From the NCBI RefSeq assembly GCF_003730195.1, contig NZ_QWGG01000001.1:1-64000 (forward strand): DNA of 64,000 bases, in the 5' to 3' direction. Of the stretch, positions 51,322 to 60,526 are shown in pieces (position 1 is the stretch's first letter; each line of letters opens with the position of its first letter). The notes beneath the pieces were generated by a model, which had not been told where the DNA came from, searched no databases, and was given only the letters and a program-made list of their open reading frames with translations. This DNA comes from Halosimplex salinum (GTDB lineage: Archaea > Halobacteriota > Halobacteria > Halobacteriales > Haloarculaceae). Made by a program: the position numbers and the translations under genes.

Positions 51322-52306
51322 CGTTCTCAAACCGCTCGGCGTCTTCGTGGTCGTCATCGCGGTCATCCTGGCCGGGACGGCGGTCGTCTCCACGCTCAGC
51401 GGCGCCGGCTCAGGCGCACCGTCCGACGGCGAAGACATCCAGGGCCAGTCGCCCGACGCGTTCCAGCCCGGGAACGCCATCGTGACGAGCGCGCCCGAAG
51501 ACGGCGACATCTCCGTCGACGGGAGCGGCGAGGAGAAACGCATCCTCGTCGACAGCAGTCACGGGAACCAGTACTCGCAGTCGGACCTGGCGGCGATCGA
51601 AGAGGCGCTCGTCCAGGCCGGTCACGAGATCGACTTCGCACCCAGCAGCGAGGACGGCGGCTTCGGCGAGAGCAACTACAACGCCACGCTCCGCCAGTAC
51701 GACGCCGTCCTGATCGTCCAGCCGACCGGTTCGTTCTCCGACGCGGAGATCGCGGGTCTGACGGAGTTCGCCGACGGCGGCGGTCGCATCGTCGTGCTCG
51801 GCGAGCCGCCCCAGCTACAGGTCAGCGGCGGCCTCACGGCTCAGGTCTCCGAGGTCCGCTTCGGGGCACAGGGCCTGACCGAGGAGTTCGGTCTCCGGCT
51901 GGGCAGTGACGGGCTCTACAACGCCGACGACGACTGGAACGACAACAACTACGAGAGCGTCGTCGCCAGTCCCGACGGCGACAGTTCGCTGACCGAGGGC
52001 GTCGACAACGTCACCCTGGACTCGCCGGGCTACGTCGTCCAGACGGGCGACGACGCGTCGGTGCGCGTGCGGGCGGGCCCCGGGACGAAGACGCTCGAGC
52101 GACGACAGGCGGGCCAGCACCCGGTCGCGGCCCAGAACGACAACTTCGTCCTCGTGGCGGACACGTCGTTCCTCAAGTCCTCGGAGCGATACGACATGGA
52201 CAACGAACAGTTCATCAGCAACCTCCTCGACTTCCTCGTCTCCGGTGACAAGGACGACGACGTCCCGTCGGGCGGCGACGGTGGCGGTGGCGGCCTCGGC
52301 GAGTAA
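51308..52306 (+). CDS. DUF4350-type membrane-anchored protein
   Basis: The 332-residue protein has an N-terminal TM segment (PLGVFVVVIAVILAGTAVVST). The extracytoplasmic domain resembles the DUF4350/glutamine-amidotransferase-like fold: EEKRILVDSSHGNQYSQSDL, GHEIDFAPSSEDGGFGESNY, YDAVLIVQPTGSFSDAEIAG, LTEFADGGGRIVVLGEPPQL. The tail is acidic and Gly-rich. The ATG lies inside sppA (14-bp overlap), so the pair is translationally coupled. It may regulate or guide the protease; its biochemical role is unknown. Confidence 0.8.
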   Translation: MKASDVLKPLGVFVVVIAVILAGTAVVSTLSGAGSGAPSDGEDIQGQSPDAFQPGNAIVTSAPEDGDISVDGSGEEKRILVDSSHGNQYSQSDLAAIEEALVQAGHEIDFAPSSEDGGFGESNYNATLRQYDAVLIVQPTGSFSDAEIAGLTEFADGGGRIVVLGEPPQLQVSGGLTAQVSEVRFGAQGLTEEFGLRLGSDGLYNADDDWNDNNYESVVASPDGDSSLTEGVDNVTLDSPGYVVQTGDDASVRVRAGPGTKTLERRQAGQHPVAAQNDNFVLVADTSFLKSSERYDMDNEQFISNLLDFLVSGDKDDDVPSGGDGGGGGLGE

Positions 52307-52435
52307 GCGAGACCGACCTCTCTCGCGGAGCGTTCTCTCTTTTCACGACTGACTACGTCCGCCGCGAGAAGTCGATACGTTCGGGGAACCGGTCGTTCGA
52401 ACTGCGGACGCCTCCGACGAAGCGTCGGTCGGCGA

Positions 52436-52771
52436 CTATCCCTTCTTGAACCCGACGAAGAAGCCGCCGGTGAAGCCCGCGCTGACGGGGATGACCGAGA
52501 GGAAACTCACGATGACGCCCGGTGGTTGGTTGGCTGTCGCGGCGTCGCCGGCGGCCGAACTGGCGTTGACGAGTCCCGCGGAGAGTCGCTCCCAGTCGAC
52601 TGCGAGGATCCCCTGTGACTCGAGGAACTTGAACAGGGCCAGTTCGAGGCCGATCAGGAACGCGATGATCTTCGCGACCTTCTTGGCCGTGAACCCGATC
52701 AACCCGCCGATCACCGCCCCTGTTCCCAGTTCCAGGCCGATCTGTTGCAGGCCGAACTCTACCATATCCAT
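52436..52771 (-). CDS. FUN14-family membrane protein
   Basis: The 111-residue protein matches FUN14 proteins: LQQIGLELGTGAVIGGLIGF, TAKKVAKIIAFLIGLELALF, KFLESQGILAVDWERLSAGL and a C-terminal FTGGFFVGFKKG. Three TM helices and the GxxxGxxxG glycine patterns are typical. Mitochondrial FUNDC1 is the eukaryotic relative; the archaeal role is not known. Minus-strand TATA-like GCCTTATCC about 22 nt before the ATG. Convergent with the DUF4350 gene. Confidence 0.9.
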   Translation of the reverse strand: MDMVEFGLQQIGLELGTGAVIGGLIGFTAKKVAKIIAFLIGLELALFKFLESQGILAVDWERLSAGLVNASSAAGDAATANQPPGVIVSFLSVIPVSAGFTGGFFVGFKKG

Positions 52772-52839
52772 CCCGGTGTCGGCGGGGGGATAAGGCTCTT
52801 TTGTCCGCTCGTTCGGCTCGCGCCGCTCGCCGACCAGAG

Positions 52840-52847
52840 TTTAAATA
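52840..52847 (+). promoter_or_regulatory. TATA element of hflX
   Basis: TTTAAATA is centred 28 nt before the GTG at 52872, so the mRNA should be leaderless with a GTG start. Confidence 0.6.
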
Positions 52848-52871
52848 CGCGGACGACGTAGCCTCGCGCGA

Positions 52872-54182
52872 GTGACGGAGGAGCAATCCGAACGGCGGGC
52901 TGTCGTCGCCAAGCGCGTCGACAGCGGAACGCCGGACACGACGGAGATCCGCGATCTCGCGCGAGCCGCCGGCTACGACGTGGTCGGCGAGGTCACACAG
53001 ACCCGGACGGAAGACCCCGCGACGCTCCTGGGCGAGGGGAAAGTCGCGACGCTCGCCCGGCGGGTCGCCGAGACGGACGCGACGGCGGTCATCTTCGACA
53101 ACCAGCTCGGACCGTACCAGACGTACAACGTGGGGAACGAACTCCCGACGGGCGTCCGACTGATCGACCGCTTCCGACTGATCCTGGAGATATTCGGCCA
53201 GCGCGCCCGGACGAGGAAGGCCCAGCTACAGGTCGAACTCGCCGAACTGCGGTACGAACTCCCGCGCGCCGAAGCGAAAGCGAGTCTGGCTCGCCGCGAC
53301 GAGCGTCCCGGGTTCATGGGGCTGGGCGAGTACGACGAGAGCCGCGAGCGGGACATCAAAGCGCAGATTTCCCGTATCCGCGAGGAGCTCGAACAGATCG
53401 CGAAGACCGAGGAACACCGCAGGGAACAGCGCCGCGAGTCGGGCTTCGACCTGGTCGCGCTGGCCGGATACACGAACGCCGGGAAGTCGACGTTGCTTCG
53501 CCGGCTGGCCGAGGACGTCGAGGTGGACGAGAACGAGGACCTCCACCCGGACCTGGACGCGACCGCCGAGTCCGAGGACCGCCTGTTCACGACCCTCGGG
53601 ACGACGACCCGGCGGGCCGACATGGAGCAGCGAGACGTGCTCGTCACCGACACGGTCGGGTTCATCTCCGACCTGCCCCACTGGCTGGTCGAGTCGTTCA
53701 AGTCGACGCTGGACTCGGTGTACCGGGCCGACCTCGTCCTGCTGGTCGTCGACGTGAGCGAACCGATCGAGGAGATCCGCGAGAAGCTCGTGACGTGTCA
53801 CGACACGCTCGCCGAGCGCAACGAGGCACCGATCGTCACGGTCCTCAACAAGATCGACACGGTCGACGACGAAGAGGTCGAGCGAACGCGCGAGTCGCTG
53901 TCGGCGCTCGCCCCGAACCCGGTCGCAGTCAGCGCCAGGACCGGCGAGCGCGTCGACGAGCTCCGCGACCGCATCGACGCGGAGTTGCCCGACTACGAGC
54001 GCGAGCGACTCGTCCTGCCGATGACCGACGACACGATGTCGCTCGTCTCGTGGATCCACGACCACGCCCGCGTGGAGTCGGTCGACTACGGCGACCAGGT
54101 CGTCATCGATTTCGAGGCCCGCCCCGCGGTTGTCGAACGCTCGCGATCGAAAGCCGGCGACCTCGTCGAAGCCTCGGCCTAA
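52872..54182 (+). CDS. hflX: GTPase HflX
   Basis: A 436-residue ribosome-associated GTPase. The N-terminal HflX domain has AGYDVVGEVTQTRTEDPATL, GEGKVATLARRVAETDATAV, FDNQLGPYQTYNVGNEL and the linker LRYELPRAEAKASLARRDER. The G domain has GYTNAGKST (G1), DTVGFISDLPHWLVESF (G3 and its neighbour), NKID (G4) and SARTG (G5). HflX splits or rescues stalled ribosomes. The GTG start at 52872 is fixed by the TATA element. It is monocistronic, with a 6-bp gap to the convergent thioesterase gene. Confidence 0.95.
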   Translation: MTEEQSERRAVVAKRVDSGTPDTTEIRDLARAAGYDVVGEVTQTRTEDPATLLGEGKVATLARRVAETDATAVIFDNQLGPYQTYNVGNELPTGVRLIDRFRLILEIFGQRARTRKAQLQVELAELRYELPRAEAKASLARRDERPGFMGLGEYDESRERDIKAQISRIREELEQIAKTEEHRREQRRESGFDLVALAGYTNAGKSTLLRRLAEDVEVDENEDLHPDLDATAESEDRLFTTLGTTTRRADMEQRDVLVTDTVGFISDLPHWLVESFKSTLDSVYRADLVLLVVDVSEPIEEIREKLVTCHDTLAERNEAPIVTVLNKIDTVDDEEVERTRESLSALAPNPVAVSARTGERVDELRDRIDAELPDYERERLVLPMTDDTMSLVSWIHDHARVESVDYGDQVVIDFEARPAVVERSRSKAGDLVEASA

Positions 54183-54188
54183 CGCCGT

Positions 54189-54653
54189 TTAGCTCTCCTC
54201 GTGTCGATTTTCCCGCCATTCGAGCGCTCTCTCGCGGAGTTCCCGGCAGCGCTCGCCCTCGACGGTGAGGTCAGGTACCGGCACCGGGGACCCGTCTTCG
54301 TCGATGGCGACGAAGACGAACTGTGACTCCGTGGTCATCTCCTGTTCGCCCGAGCGCGGGTTCTCGCGAGCGGCGCGGAGGTGGACGTTGACGCTGGAGC
54401 GCCCCTCGTCGTAGACGAACGCCTCGATGACGACCACCTCGCCGGTCGGGACCGGTCGGTGGAAGTCCATGCGGTCGATAGAGGCGGTGACGCAGGGCTC
54501 GCCGGCGAAGCGCATGGCCGACATGGCGCCGAGTTCGTCCATCCACTTCATCACGTTCCCGCCGTGGACGGTGTCGTAGTTGTTGGCGTGGTTGGGCTGG
54601 ACGCGCCATCGGTTCTCCAGATAGGTGTCGCTGACGTTGGGCACGTTCCCCAT
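54189..54653 (-). CDS. acyl-CoA thioesterase (hotdog fold)
   Basis: The 154-residue hotdog-fold protein has NHANNYDTVHGGNVMKWMDE, the helix with LGAMSAMRFAGEPCVTASID, DFHRPVPTGEVVVIEAFVYD and SSVNVHLRAARENPRSGEQE. It matches acyl-CoA hydrolases of the YciA/BACH type, where the NxxNxxxxVHGG and Asp of WMDE are active-site elements. It hydrolyses acyl-CoA to CoA and fatty acid. The ATG at 54653 (MGNVPNVSDTYLENRW) begins the family pattern. Confidence 0.9.
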   Translation of the reverse strand: MGNVPNVSDTYLENRWRVQPNHANNYDTVHGGNVMKWMDELGAMSAMRFAGEPCVTASIDRMDFHRPVPTGEVVVIEAFVYDEGRSSVNVHLRAARENPRSGEQEMTTESQFVFVAIDEDGSPVPVPDLTVEGERCRELRERALEWRENRHEES

Positions 54654-54717
54654 GTGGTGTGGGAGACTTGTCGGTCTACCGGCCGCCGGGTCGCAGATTC
54701 CGGGCTGCCGCTCTCGG

Positions 54718-56028
54718 TCAGACCTCTCGAACTGTGGCGAAGACGTCGCTCTCGGGGCGAAGTGAGAGCGACGGCGTGAAGGTGAGCGGCTCATCGACCG
54801 AGACGTCCAGGTCGACGCGGTCGACCATCGTCGCGAGCGCGAGCACGAGTTCGAGGCGGGCGAATCGCATCCCGATACAGTGGCGCGGCCCGCCGCTGAA
54901 CGGGAAGTACGCGTACTCGGGGCGGTCGGCGTCCCGCTCCCAGCGCGTCGGGTCGAACGTGTCGGGGTCGTCCCAGAACCGCTCGTCGCGATGGAGCACC
55001 CACTGCGGGGCCATCACCTGCGCCCCCGCGGGGAGGGCGTAGCCGCCGAGTGTGACGGCTTCCGTGGCCTCACGGCTGGTCGCGAACGCCGGCGGATAGA
55101 GGCGGAGGGTCTCTCGGACGACGTTCTGGACGCGTTCCAGGTCGTCGAAGTCGTCCGCGCCTGGCAGGTCGCCGTCCAGCACCTCCTCGACCTCCGCGAC
55201 GAGTCGCTCGCGGGTCTCGGGATGGCGACTCAGTTCGTACCAGGCGTAGGTGAGCGTGACCGCCGAGGAGTCGTGGCCCGCGAGGAGGAGCGCAGCGAGG
55301 TTGTCCTGCACTTCTGCCATCGATATCTCGTCACGCTCGTGGGCCGCCAGCAGGACGCCCACGACTGTCGCGTCGCCGGGGCCGCTGTCGGCGATCACGG
55401 CCGAGATGTAGTCGTCGAGGTCACCGACGGCGCGGTCGAACCGCCGCTGGGTCGGCGTCGGCACCCAGTCGGGGAGCAACTGGCCGGGCCGACGGAAGTC
55501 GGTCTTCGCGACGAGCGCGTCGGCGGCCTCGTGGACCACCGCCTCGTCGCCCGTCAGGTCGACGCCGAGGAGCGTGTCGCCGAGGATATGGAGAGTCAGC
55601 TGGCGCATCTCCGCCCAGAGGTCGAGCCGGTCGCCCGGTTCCCAGTCGGCGACGTGGGCAGCGGTGCGCTCGGCCATCCGGTCACCGTACCCGCGGACGC
55701 CCGACCACTCGAAGGCCGGCTGGAGCGCGCGGCGGAGGCGCTTCCATCGCTCGCCCTCGGTCGCCGTCACGGCGTCGTCCTCTATCCCCGCGAACGTCTG
55801 CCGCTGTGCCCGACTGAGCGTGAACTGCGCCTGGTCCGAGACGAGCATCCGCTCTATCAGGTGGGGGTCGGTCACCATGTACATCGAGCGACCGGGGAAC
55901 TCCAGTGCGACGACGTCGTCCTCCGTCGCCCACTCCCGCATCGCGCTCCACGGGTCCCGTGCGAACGCCAGTCCGTGCCCCATCAACGGTACCCCGCCCG
56001 GACTCGGCGGCCGTTTCGCTCCGCTCAT
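54718..56028 (-). CDS. cytochrome P450
   Basis: A 436-residue P450. The I-helix oxygen-binding motif is LLLAGHDSSAVTLTY, the K-helix ExxR is RETLR, the meander has FDPTRWERD, and the heme-thiolate loop FPFSGGPRHCIGMRF supplies the axial Cys. The N-terminus is soluble (MSGAKRPPSPGGVPLMG) with no membrane anchor. Related haloarchaeal P450s are CYP174-like, but I do not assign a subfamily. It hydroxylates an unknown lipophilic substrate. The neighbouring alcohol dehydrogenase, 74 bp upstream on the same strand, could act on its product. Confidence 0.95.
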   Translation of the reverse strand: MSGAKRPPSPGGVPLMGHGLAFARDPWSAMREWATEDDVVALEFPGRSMYMVTDPHLIERMLVSDQAQFTLSRAQRQTFAGIEDDAVTATEGERWKRLRRALQPAFEWSGVRGYGDRMAERTAAHVADWEPGDRLDLWAEMRQLTLHILGDTLLGVDLTGDEAVVHEAADALVAKTDFRRPGQLLPDWVPTPTQRRFDRAVGDLDDYISAVIADSGPGDATVVGVLLAAHERDEISMAEVQDNLAALLLAGHDSSAVTLTYAWYELSRHPETRERLVAEVEEVLDGDLPGADDFDDLERVQNVVRETLRLYPPAFATSREATEAVTLGGYALPAGAQVMAPQWVLHRDERFWDDPDTFDPTRWERDADRPEYAYFPFSGGPRHCIGMRFARLELVLALATMVDRVDLDVSVDEPLTFTPSLSLRPESDVFATVREV

Positions 56029-56102
56029 AGTCGAAGCGACGCCCGGAACGGACAAGTGGTTACCCCCGCGTATCCCGCGCTGTTTATCCGTCGACGGCGG
56101 TC

Positions 56103-57149
56103 TCAGGGTTTCACGAGCACCTTGATCGCGTCGCGCTCGTCCATGGCGCGGTACCCCTCGGCGACCTCCTCCAGCGAGACGGTCTTCGTGAAGATGGGCG
56201 AGGGGTCGAGCGTCCCGCCGAGCACGTCGGCGAGGAGTTCGTCGGCGTAGGCGCGGACGGGTGCGACCCCGCCCGCGAGCGTGACGTTGTCGCCGAAGAA
56301 GTCGAACAGGTCGAGGCCGTCGCCCATGCCGTGCGGGACGCCGACGTAGCCGACCGTGCCACCGGGTCGACAGGCGCCGACTGCCGTCTCCATCGCCCCG
56401 GCGGCGCCGACGCACTCGAGGACGTGCTCGGCGCCGCCGTGCGTGAGATCTGTCACGCGTTCGGCTTCGTCGTCGACGCCGTCGCTGCCACCGAGGACCG
56501 TCTCCGTCGCGCCGAACTCCTCGGCGAGGTCGAGACGGTCAGGGTGGTGGCCGACGGCCACGATGCGGGAAGCCCCGAGTCGGCGGGCTGCGAGCACGCC
56601 ACAGAGGCCGACCGCGCCGTCGCCGACGACGACGCAGGTACTCCCGGCCTCGACCCCGGCGCTCACTGCAGCGTGGTGGCCGGTCCCCATCACGTCGGTC
56701 AGCGGGAGCGCCGCCTGCAGGGCGTCCTCGTCGTCGGCGTAGCGGTCGGGGATCCGGACGAGCGTCCCGTCGGCGTGGCGCGCGCGGACGAACTCGCCCT
56801 GCGCCCCGCCGTTGTCGCCGCCCCACGAGTCGCCGTTCACGCAGGAGGTGTGGAGACCGCGCCGACAGAACTCGCACTCGCCGCAACTGATCACGAACGG
56901 TCCGAACACCCGGTCTCCGGGCCGGACTCGGCGCACGCCCTCGCCGACTTCCTCGACGATCCCCATCGGTTCGTGGCCGATACGCGAGGGCACGTCGCGG
57001 TCGCTCTCACCCCGATACGGCCAGAGGTCGGACCCACAGACCGCAGTGTGGGTCACCCGGACGACGGCGTCGCCGGGATCTTCGATCTCGGGCCGGGACA
57101 CGTCCTCGACGCGAACGTCTCGCTCGCCGTGGTACACTGCCGCGCGCAT
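56103..57149 (-). CDS. zinc-dependent alcohol dehydrogenase
   Basis: A 348-residue MDR-family enzyme. The catalytic zinc ligands are VCGSDLW (Cys) and RIGHEPMG (His-Glu). The structural zinc lobe has CGECEFCRRGLHTSC. The Rossmann part is CVVVGDGAVGLCGVLAARRL. It resembles threonine/glutathione-independent formaldehyde-type dehydrogenases; alcohol specificity is open. The gene precedes the P450 gene, separated by 74 bp, and they may form an operon. Confidence 0.93.
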   Translation of the reverse strand: MRAAVYHGERDVRVEDVSRPEIEDPGDAVVRVTHTAVCGSDLWPYRGESDRDVPSRIGHEPMGIVEEVGEGVRRVRPGDRVFGPFVISCGECEFCRRGLHTSCVNGDSWGGDNGGAQGEFVRARHADGTLVRIPDRYADDEDALQAALPLTDVMGTGHHAAVSAGVEAGSTCVVVGDGAVGLCGVLAARRLGASRIVAVGHHPDRLDLAEEFGATETVLGGSDGVDDEAERVTDLTHGGAEHVLECVGAAGAMETAVGACRPGGTVGYVGVPHGMGDGLDLFDFFGDNVTLAGGVAPVRAYADELLADVLGGTLDPSPIFTKTVSLEEVAEGYRAMDERDAIKVLVKP

Positions 57150-57383
57150 GATCGAACTGATCGACTACAGCGGGAAAAAGGGCCGAGATGGACGGCGTCG
57201 GAGGTTCGATCCGGACGCCGACGGACTCGCTCCGTTCGTCTGGCGAACAGGCGACGCGACGACAGCAGCGCGCGGCGGTCGCGTCGCACGACCGCAGTCC
57301 ACCGCGCGGCGGTTCTCAGCGCACACGCCGGCGTGGTCTCGGTATCCTATTTGAAGGTTCGCACGGGGTGAGGTGACGTGCCG

Positions 57384-57917
57384 TCAGATCTCGCGTTTCG
57401 ACTTCTCGACGACTTCGACGCCCTCGATCCCCGTCTCAGGGTAGTCGCCGCCGGCGTCCTTCTCGGCGGATTTCACCATGTCCCAGACGACGTTGAGGCC
57501 GGTGGTCACGCCTTCGAGGGCCTCCATCTCGCAGCCGGTCTTGCCGGTCGTCTCGACGGCGACGGTCAACTCGACGTGGCCCTCGCCGAGGTCGAAGGCG
57601 GTGTCGACGTTCGTGATCGGGATCTGGTGGCACATCGGGATCGTCTCCCAGGCGTGTTTGACCGCCTGGATCGCGCCGATGCGGGCGGTCGCGAGCACGT
57701 CGCCTTTCTCCACGGAGTTCTCGCGAACGGCGGCGACCGTCTCGGGACGCAGGCGGATCCACCCGCGGGCGACTGCACGACGCGCCGTGTCAGGTTTGTC
57801 ACCGACGTCGACCATCTGCGCCTCGCCGGACTCGTCGGTGTGGGTCAGCTCGGCGTCCACAGCCCCGGTTTCGTCCGGCGTGTCGCCGCTCTCTGTTTCC
57901 GTCCGGTCCTCGCTCAC
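57384..57917 (-). CDS. moaC: cyclic pyranopterin monophosphate synthase MoaC
   Basis: The 177-residue enzyme acts in molybdenum cofactor synthesis, forming cyclic pyranopterin monophosphate. Motifs: MVDVGDKPDTARRAVARGWI, ARIGAIQAVKHAWETIPMCH, QIPITNVDTAFDLGEGHVEL, and the active-site KTGCEMEALEGVTTGLNVVW. The N-terminal 30 residues are an acidic extension. The GTG start overlaps the upstream NAD(P)HX-repair gene (GTGA), so the two are coupled. MoaA is not adjacent. Confidence 0.97.
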   Translation of the reverse strand: MSEDRTETESGDTPDETGAVDAELTHTDESGEAQMVDVGDKPDTARRAVARGWIRLRPETVAAVRENSVEKGDVLATARIGAIQAVKHAWETIPMCHQIPITNVDTAFDLGEGHVELTVAVETTGKTGCEMEALEGVTTGLNVVWDMVKSAEKDAGGDYPETGIEGVEVVEKSKREI

Positions 57918-59362
57918 GCGGCGTCACCTCGCTCGGTCCAGAGGACGCGAGGGATCTCGTCGTGGAGGTCGGTCGCGACGAGGCCGTTGTTCCGCTCCTC
58001 GAAGGCTCTGTCGCCGGCGGCGCCGTTGGCGTAGGCGGCCATCGCGGCGGCGTCGAGGGGGTCCTGCGTCGCCGCGAGCGCGCCGGTGATCCCGGCGAGC
58101 ACGTCGCCCGTGCCGCCGACGGTCATGCCCGCGTTGCCGGTCCGGTTCACCCGGGTCGTCTCGCCGTCCGAGACCACGTCGTACTTCCCTTTCACGAGGA
58201 CGACCTGTCCGAGGTCGGTGGCGAAGCGCTCGACGATGTCCGCGCGCTCGCGCCAGTCGTCGCTCACCCGGCCGCCCATCTGCGCGAACTCGCCCTGGTG
58301 GGGCGTGCAGATCAGGTCGGCCTCGGTATCGACCGCCGGCACGCGCGAGAGCGCGTCGGCGTCGACGACCGCCGTCCCGGAGTAGCCCGAGAGGAGCCCT
58401 TCCACGGCCTCGAGCGTCTCCTCCTCGTCGCCCAGCCCCGGGCCGATGACGACGGTGTCGTGGTGGCGGGCCATCTGGAGGAGGAAGCCCACTTGCCGGG
58501 GTTCGAGCTGTTTGCCCTGGTAGGGCCGGACGATCAGGTCCTCGCCGAACCCCTGCAGTTCGCGCCCGACGACCATCGGGCAGGCGACCCGAACGAGGTC
58601 GGCACCGGCCCGAAGCGCGGCCTTCGCGGAGAGGGCCGGTGCGCCCGCGTAGGGGCCGCCGCCGATGACGAGTACCTCGCCGTTCTCCCCTTTGTGGCTG
58701 TCCGGTCGACGGTCGTCGAGGCGCATCAGGTCGCCACGCTCGACGAAGCGCTCGGCGGCCGCGGGGATGCCGATGTCGGCCACGGTCACGGCGGCGTCCA
58801 GGGCCGACAGTCCCGGCTTGGTGTCGTGGAACGTGACGACGTGGTCGGCCTCGACGGCCGTCTCGGCGAGCTGGCCGGTCTCGGCGTCCATCCCCGACGG
58901 CACGTCGACGGAGACGACGGTGGCGTCGCTCTCGTTGATGCCGGTGGCGGCGGTCCGCTCGGGTTCGCGGAGGTCGCCCGAGATGCCGGTGCCGAGCATC
59001 GCGTCGACGACGACGTCCGGGTCGCCGAGTTCGAAGGCCGCGGAGTCGCGGACCGTCTCGACGTCGTACTCGCCGGCGGTCAGCGCCGTCCAGTTCTCGC
59101 GGGCGATGTCCGTGGTGATCGTCTCGGGGCGCCCCAGGAGCGTCGTCGTCACGTCGAAGGCTTCGAGGAAGCGGACCGCGACGAAGGCGTCGCCGCCGTT
59201 GTTCCCCCGCCCCGCGACGACGCGGACGCTCGCCCCCTCCTCGGCGACGTCGCGAACCCCTCGCGCGACGGCGTGTCCGCTCGACTCCATCAACTGCTTC
59301 CGCGGGACTCCCATGGCCGCGGCGTTCTCGTCCACGACGGCCATCTCGCTGCCCGTAATCAT
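57914..59362 (-). CDS. nnr: bifunctional NAD(P)H-hydrate epimerase/dehydratase
   Basis: A 482-residue fusion that repairs damaged NAD(P)H hydrates. The N-terminal epimerase half has QLMESSGHAVARGVRDV, VVAGRGNNGGDAFVAVRFLE and VVSVDVPSGMDAETG. The C-terminal dehydratase half is a ribokinase-like fold with VIGGGPYAGAPALSAKAALR, VVIGPGLGDEEETLEAVEGL, CTPHQGEFAQM and NRTGNAGMTVGGTGDVLAGI. The ATG at 59362 (MITGSEMAVVDENAAAMG) matches the family; the ATG at 59389 adds nine residues. Overlap with moaC suggests an operon. Confidence 0.95.
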   Translation of the reverse strand: MITGSEMAVVDENAAAMGVPRKQLMESSGHAVARGVRDVAEEGASVRVVAGRGNNGGDAFVAVRFLEAFDVTTTLLGRPETITTDIARENWTALTAGEYDVETVRDSAAFELGDPDVVVDAMLGTGISGDLREPERTAATGINESDATVVSVDVPSGMDAETGQLAETAVEADHVVTFHDTKPGLSALDAAVTVADIGIPAAAERFVERGDLMRLDDRRPDSHKGENGEVLVIGGGPYAGAPALSAKAALRAGADLVRVACPMVVGRELQGFGEDLIVRPYQGKQLEPRQVGFLLQMARHHDTVVIGPGLGDEEETLEAVEGLLSGYSGTAVVDADALSRVPAVDTEADLICTPHQGEFAQMGGRVSDDWRERADIVERFATDLGQVVLVKGKYDVVSDGETTRVNRTGNAGMTVGGTGDVLAGITGALAATQDPLDAAAMAAYANGAAGDRAFEERNNGLVATDLHDEIPRVLWTERGDAA

Positions 59363-59542
59363 GAGCGGGCGTTCGCCCGCCCACCGCATAAGGGTGGGGG
59401 CACTCGGCGCGGATCCGACCCGTCTCGTCGCTCGGTCCGCCCGGAGACGGCGACCGGCGCGGGATACTTATCGCCCGCGTGAGTAAGTAGCACACGTGTC
59501 CGGCCGGCGCCGGAGACCGGCGTCACTCGGCCACGTCCTACC

Positions 59543-60526
59543 ATGACTACCCACAGCGAGCCGCTCGGTTCGGTGCTGGAGACCGTCGGCGAGACGCCGC
59601 TCGTGCGAGTCCGGGCCAGCCCCGAGGCGGTGCCGGTGTACGCGAAGCTCGAGTCGTTCAATCCGGGCGCGAGCGTCAAGGACCGCATCGGCCGCTACAT
59701 GCTCGAAGCGATGCTCGACCGCGGCGACCTCCCGCCCGGCGGGACGGTCGTCGAACCGACCGCGGGGAACACGGGCATCGGGATGGCACTGGCGGCGACC
59801 CGGCTCGACGTGGAGGCGGTGTTCGTGGTCCCGGAGAAGTTCAGCGTCGAGAAACAGCGCCTGATGGCCGCCCTCGGTGCCGAGATCGTCAACACGCCGA
59901 CCGACGACGGGATCGGCGGCGCCATCGACCGCGCCTACGAGATCGCCGACGGGCGCGACGACGCCGTCGTCCCGGAGCAGTTCTCGAACCCGCTCAACGT
60001 CGAGGCGCACTACGAGACGACCGCCCCCGAAATCTTCGAGGCGCTGGACTCGGTCGGGGCCGTCGTCGCCGGCATCGGCACCGCAGGCACGCTCATGGGG
60101 CTGGCCCGCTACGCCCGCGAGCAGGACCCGGAGACCCGCGTCGTCGCGGTCGAACCCGAGGGGTCGCAGTTCGCGACGCTCGAGGGCCGCGAAGTCCCGG
60201 AACGCGACTACCTGACCGAGGGGATCGGCACGCACGATCCCGAGCGGAACGATCTCTTCGATCCGTCGCTCGTCGACGAGGTGCGACAGGTGACCGACCG
60301 GGCTGCGCAGGCCGAACTGAAGCGGCTGGCCCGCGACGAGGGACACCTCGTCGCCTCGAGTTCCGGCGCCGCCAGCGTCGCGGCTCGCCGCGTGGCCGAG
60401 GCCATCCGTGACGGCGAGGTCGACGCCCCCGCGGCCCCGGTCGTGACCGTCTTCCCGGATTCCAGCGAGCGGTACCTCTCGAAGGAGATCTACGCCTCCT
60501 TCGAGGAGTGGAGTGAACACACGTGA
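59543..60526 (+). CDS. cysK: cysteine synthase (PLP-dependent)
   Basis: A 327-residue PLP enzyme. The Schiff-base lysine is in FNPGASVKDRIG, the asparagine loop EPTAGNTGIGMALAA binds substrate, and AGIGTAGTLMGLARY holds the PLP phosphate. It converts O-acetylserine or O-phosphoserine plus sulfide to cysteine; archaeal members may use either. The stop overlaps the next gene by 4 bp (GTGA). Together the two handle cysteine and transsulfuration. GATACTTATCG at about 59463-59472 is an upstream TATA candidate. Confidence 0.92.
   Translation: MTTHSEPLGSVLETVGETPLVRVRASPEAVPVYAKLESFNPGASVKDRIGRYMLEAMLDRGDLPPGGTVVEPTAGNTGIGMALAATRLDVEAVFVVPEKFSVEKQRLMAALGAEIVNTPTDDGIGGAIDRAYEIADGRDDAVVPEQFSNPLNVEAHYETTAPEIFEALDSVGAVVAGIGTAGTLMGLARYAREQDPETRVVAVEPEGSQFATLEGREVPERDYLTEGIGTHDPERNDLFDPSLVDEVRQVTDRAAQAELKRLARDEGHLVASSSGAASVAARRVAEAIRDGEVDAPAAPVVTVFPDSSERYLSKEIYASFEEWSEHT

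Noticed and set aside
57150-57383. Possible coding frames between moaC and the alcohol dehydrogenase
   Set aside because: They are Arg-rich, lack motifs and acidic bias, and read through the dehydrogenase upstream region; treated as intergenic.
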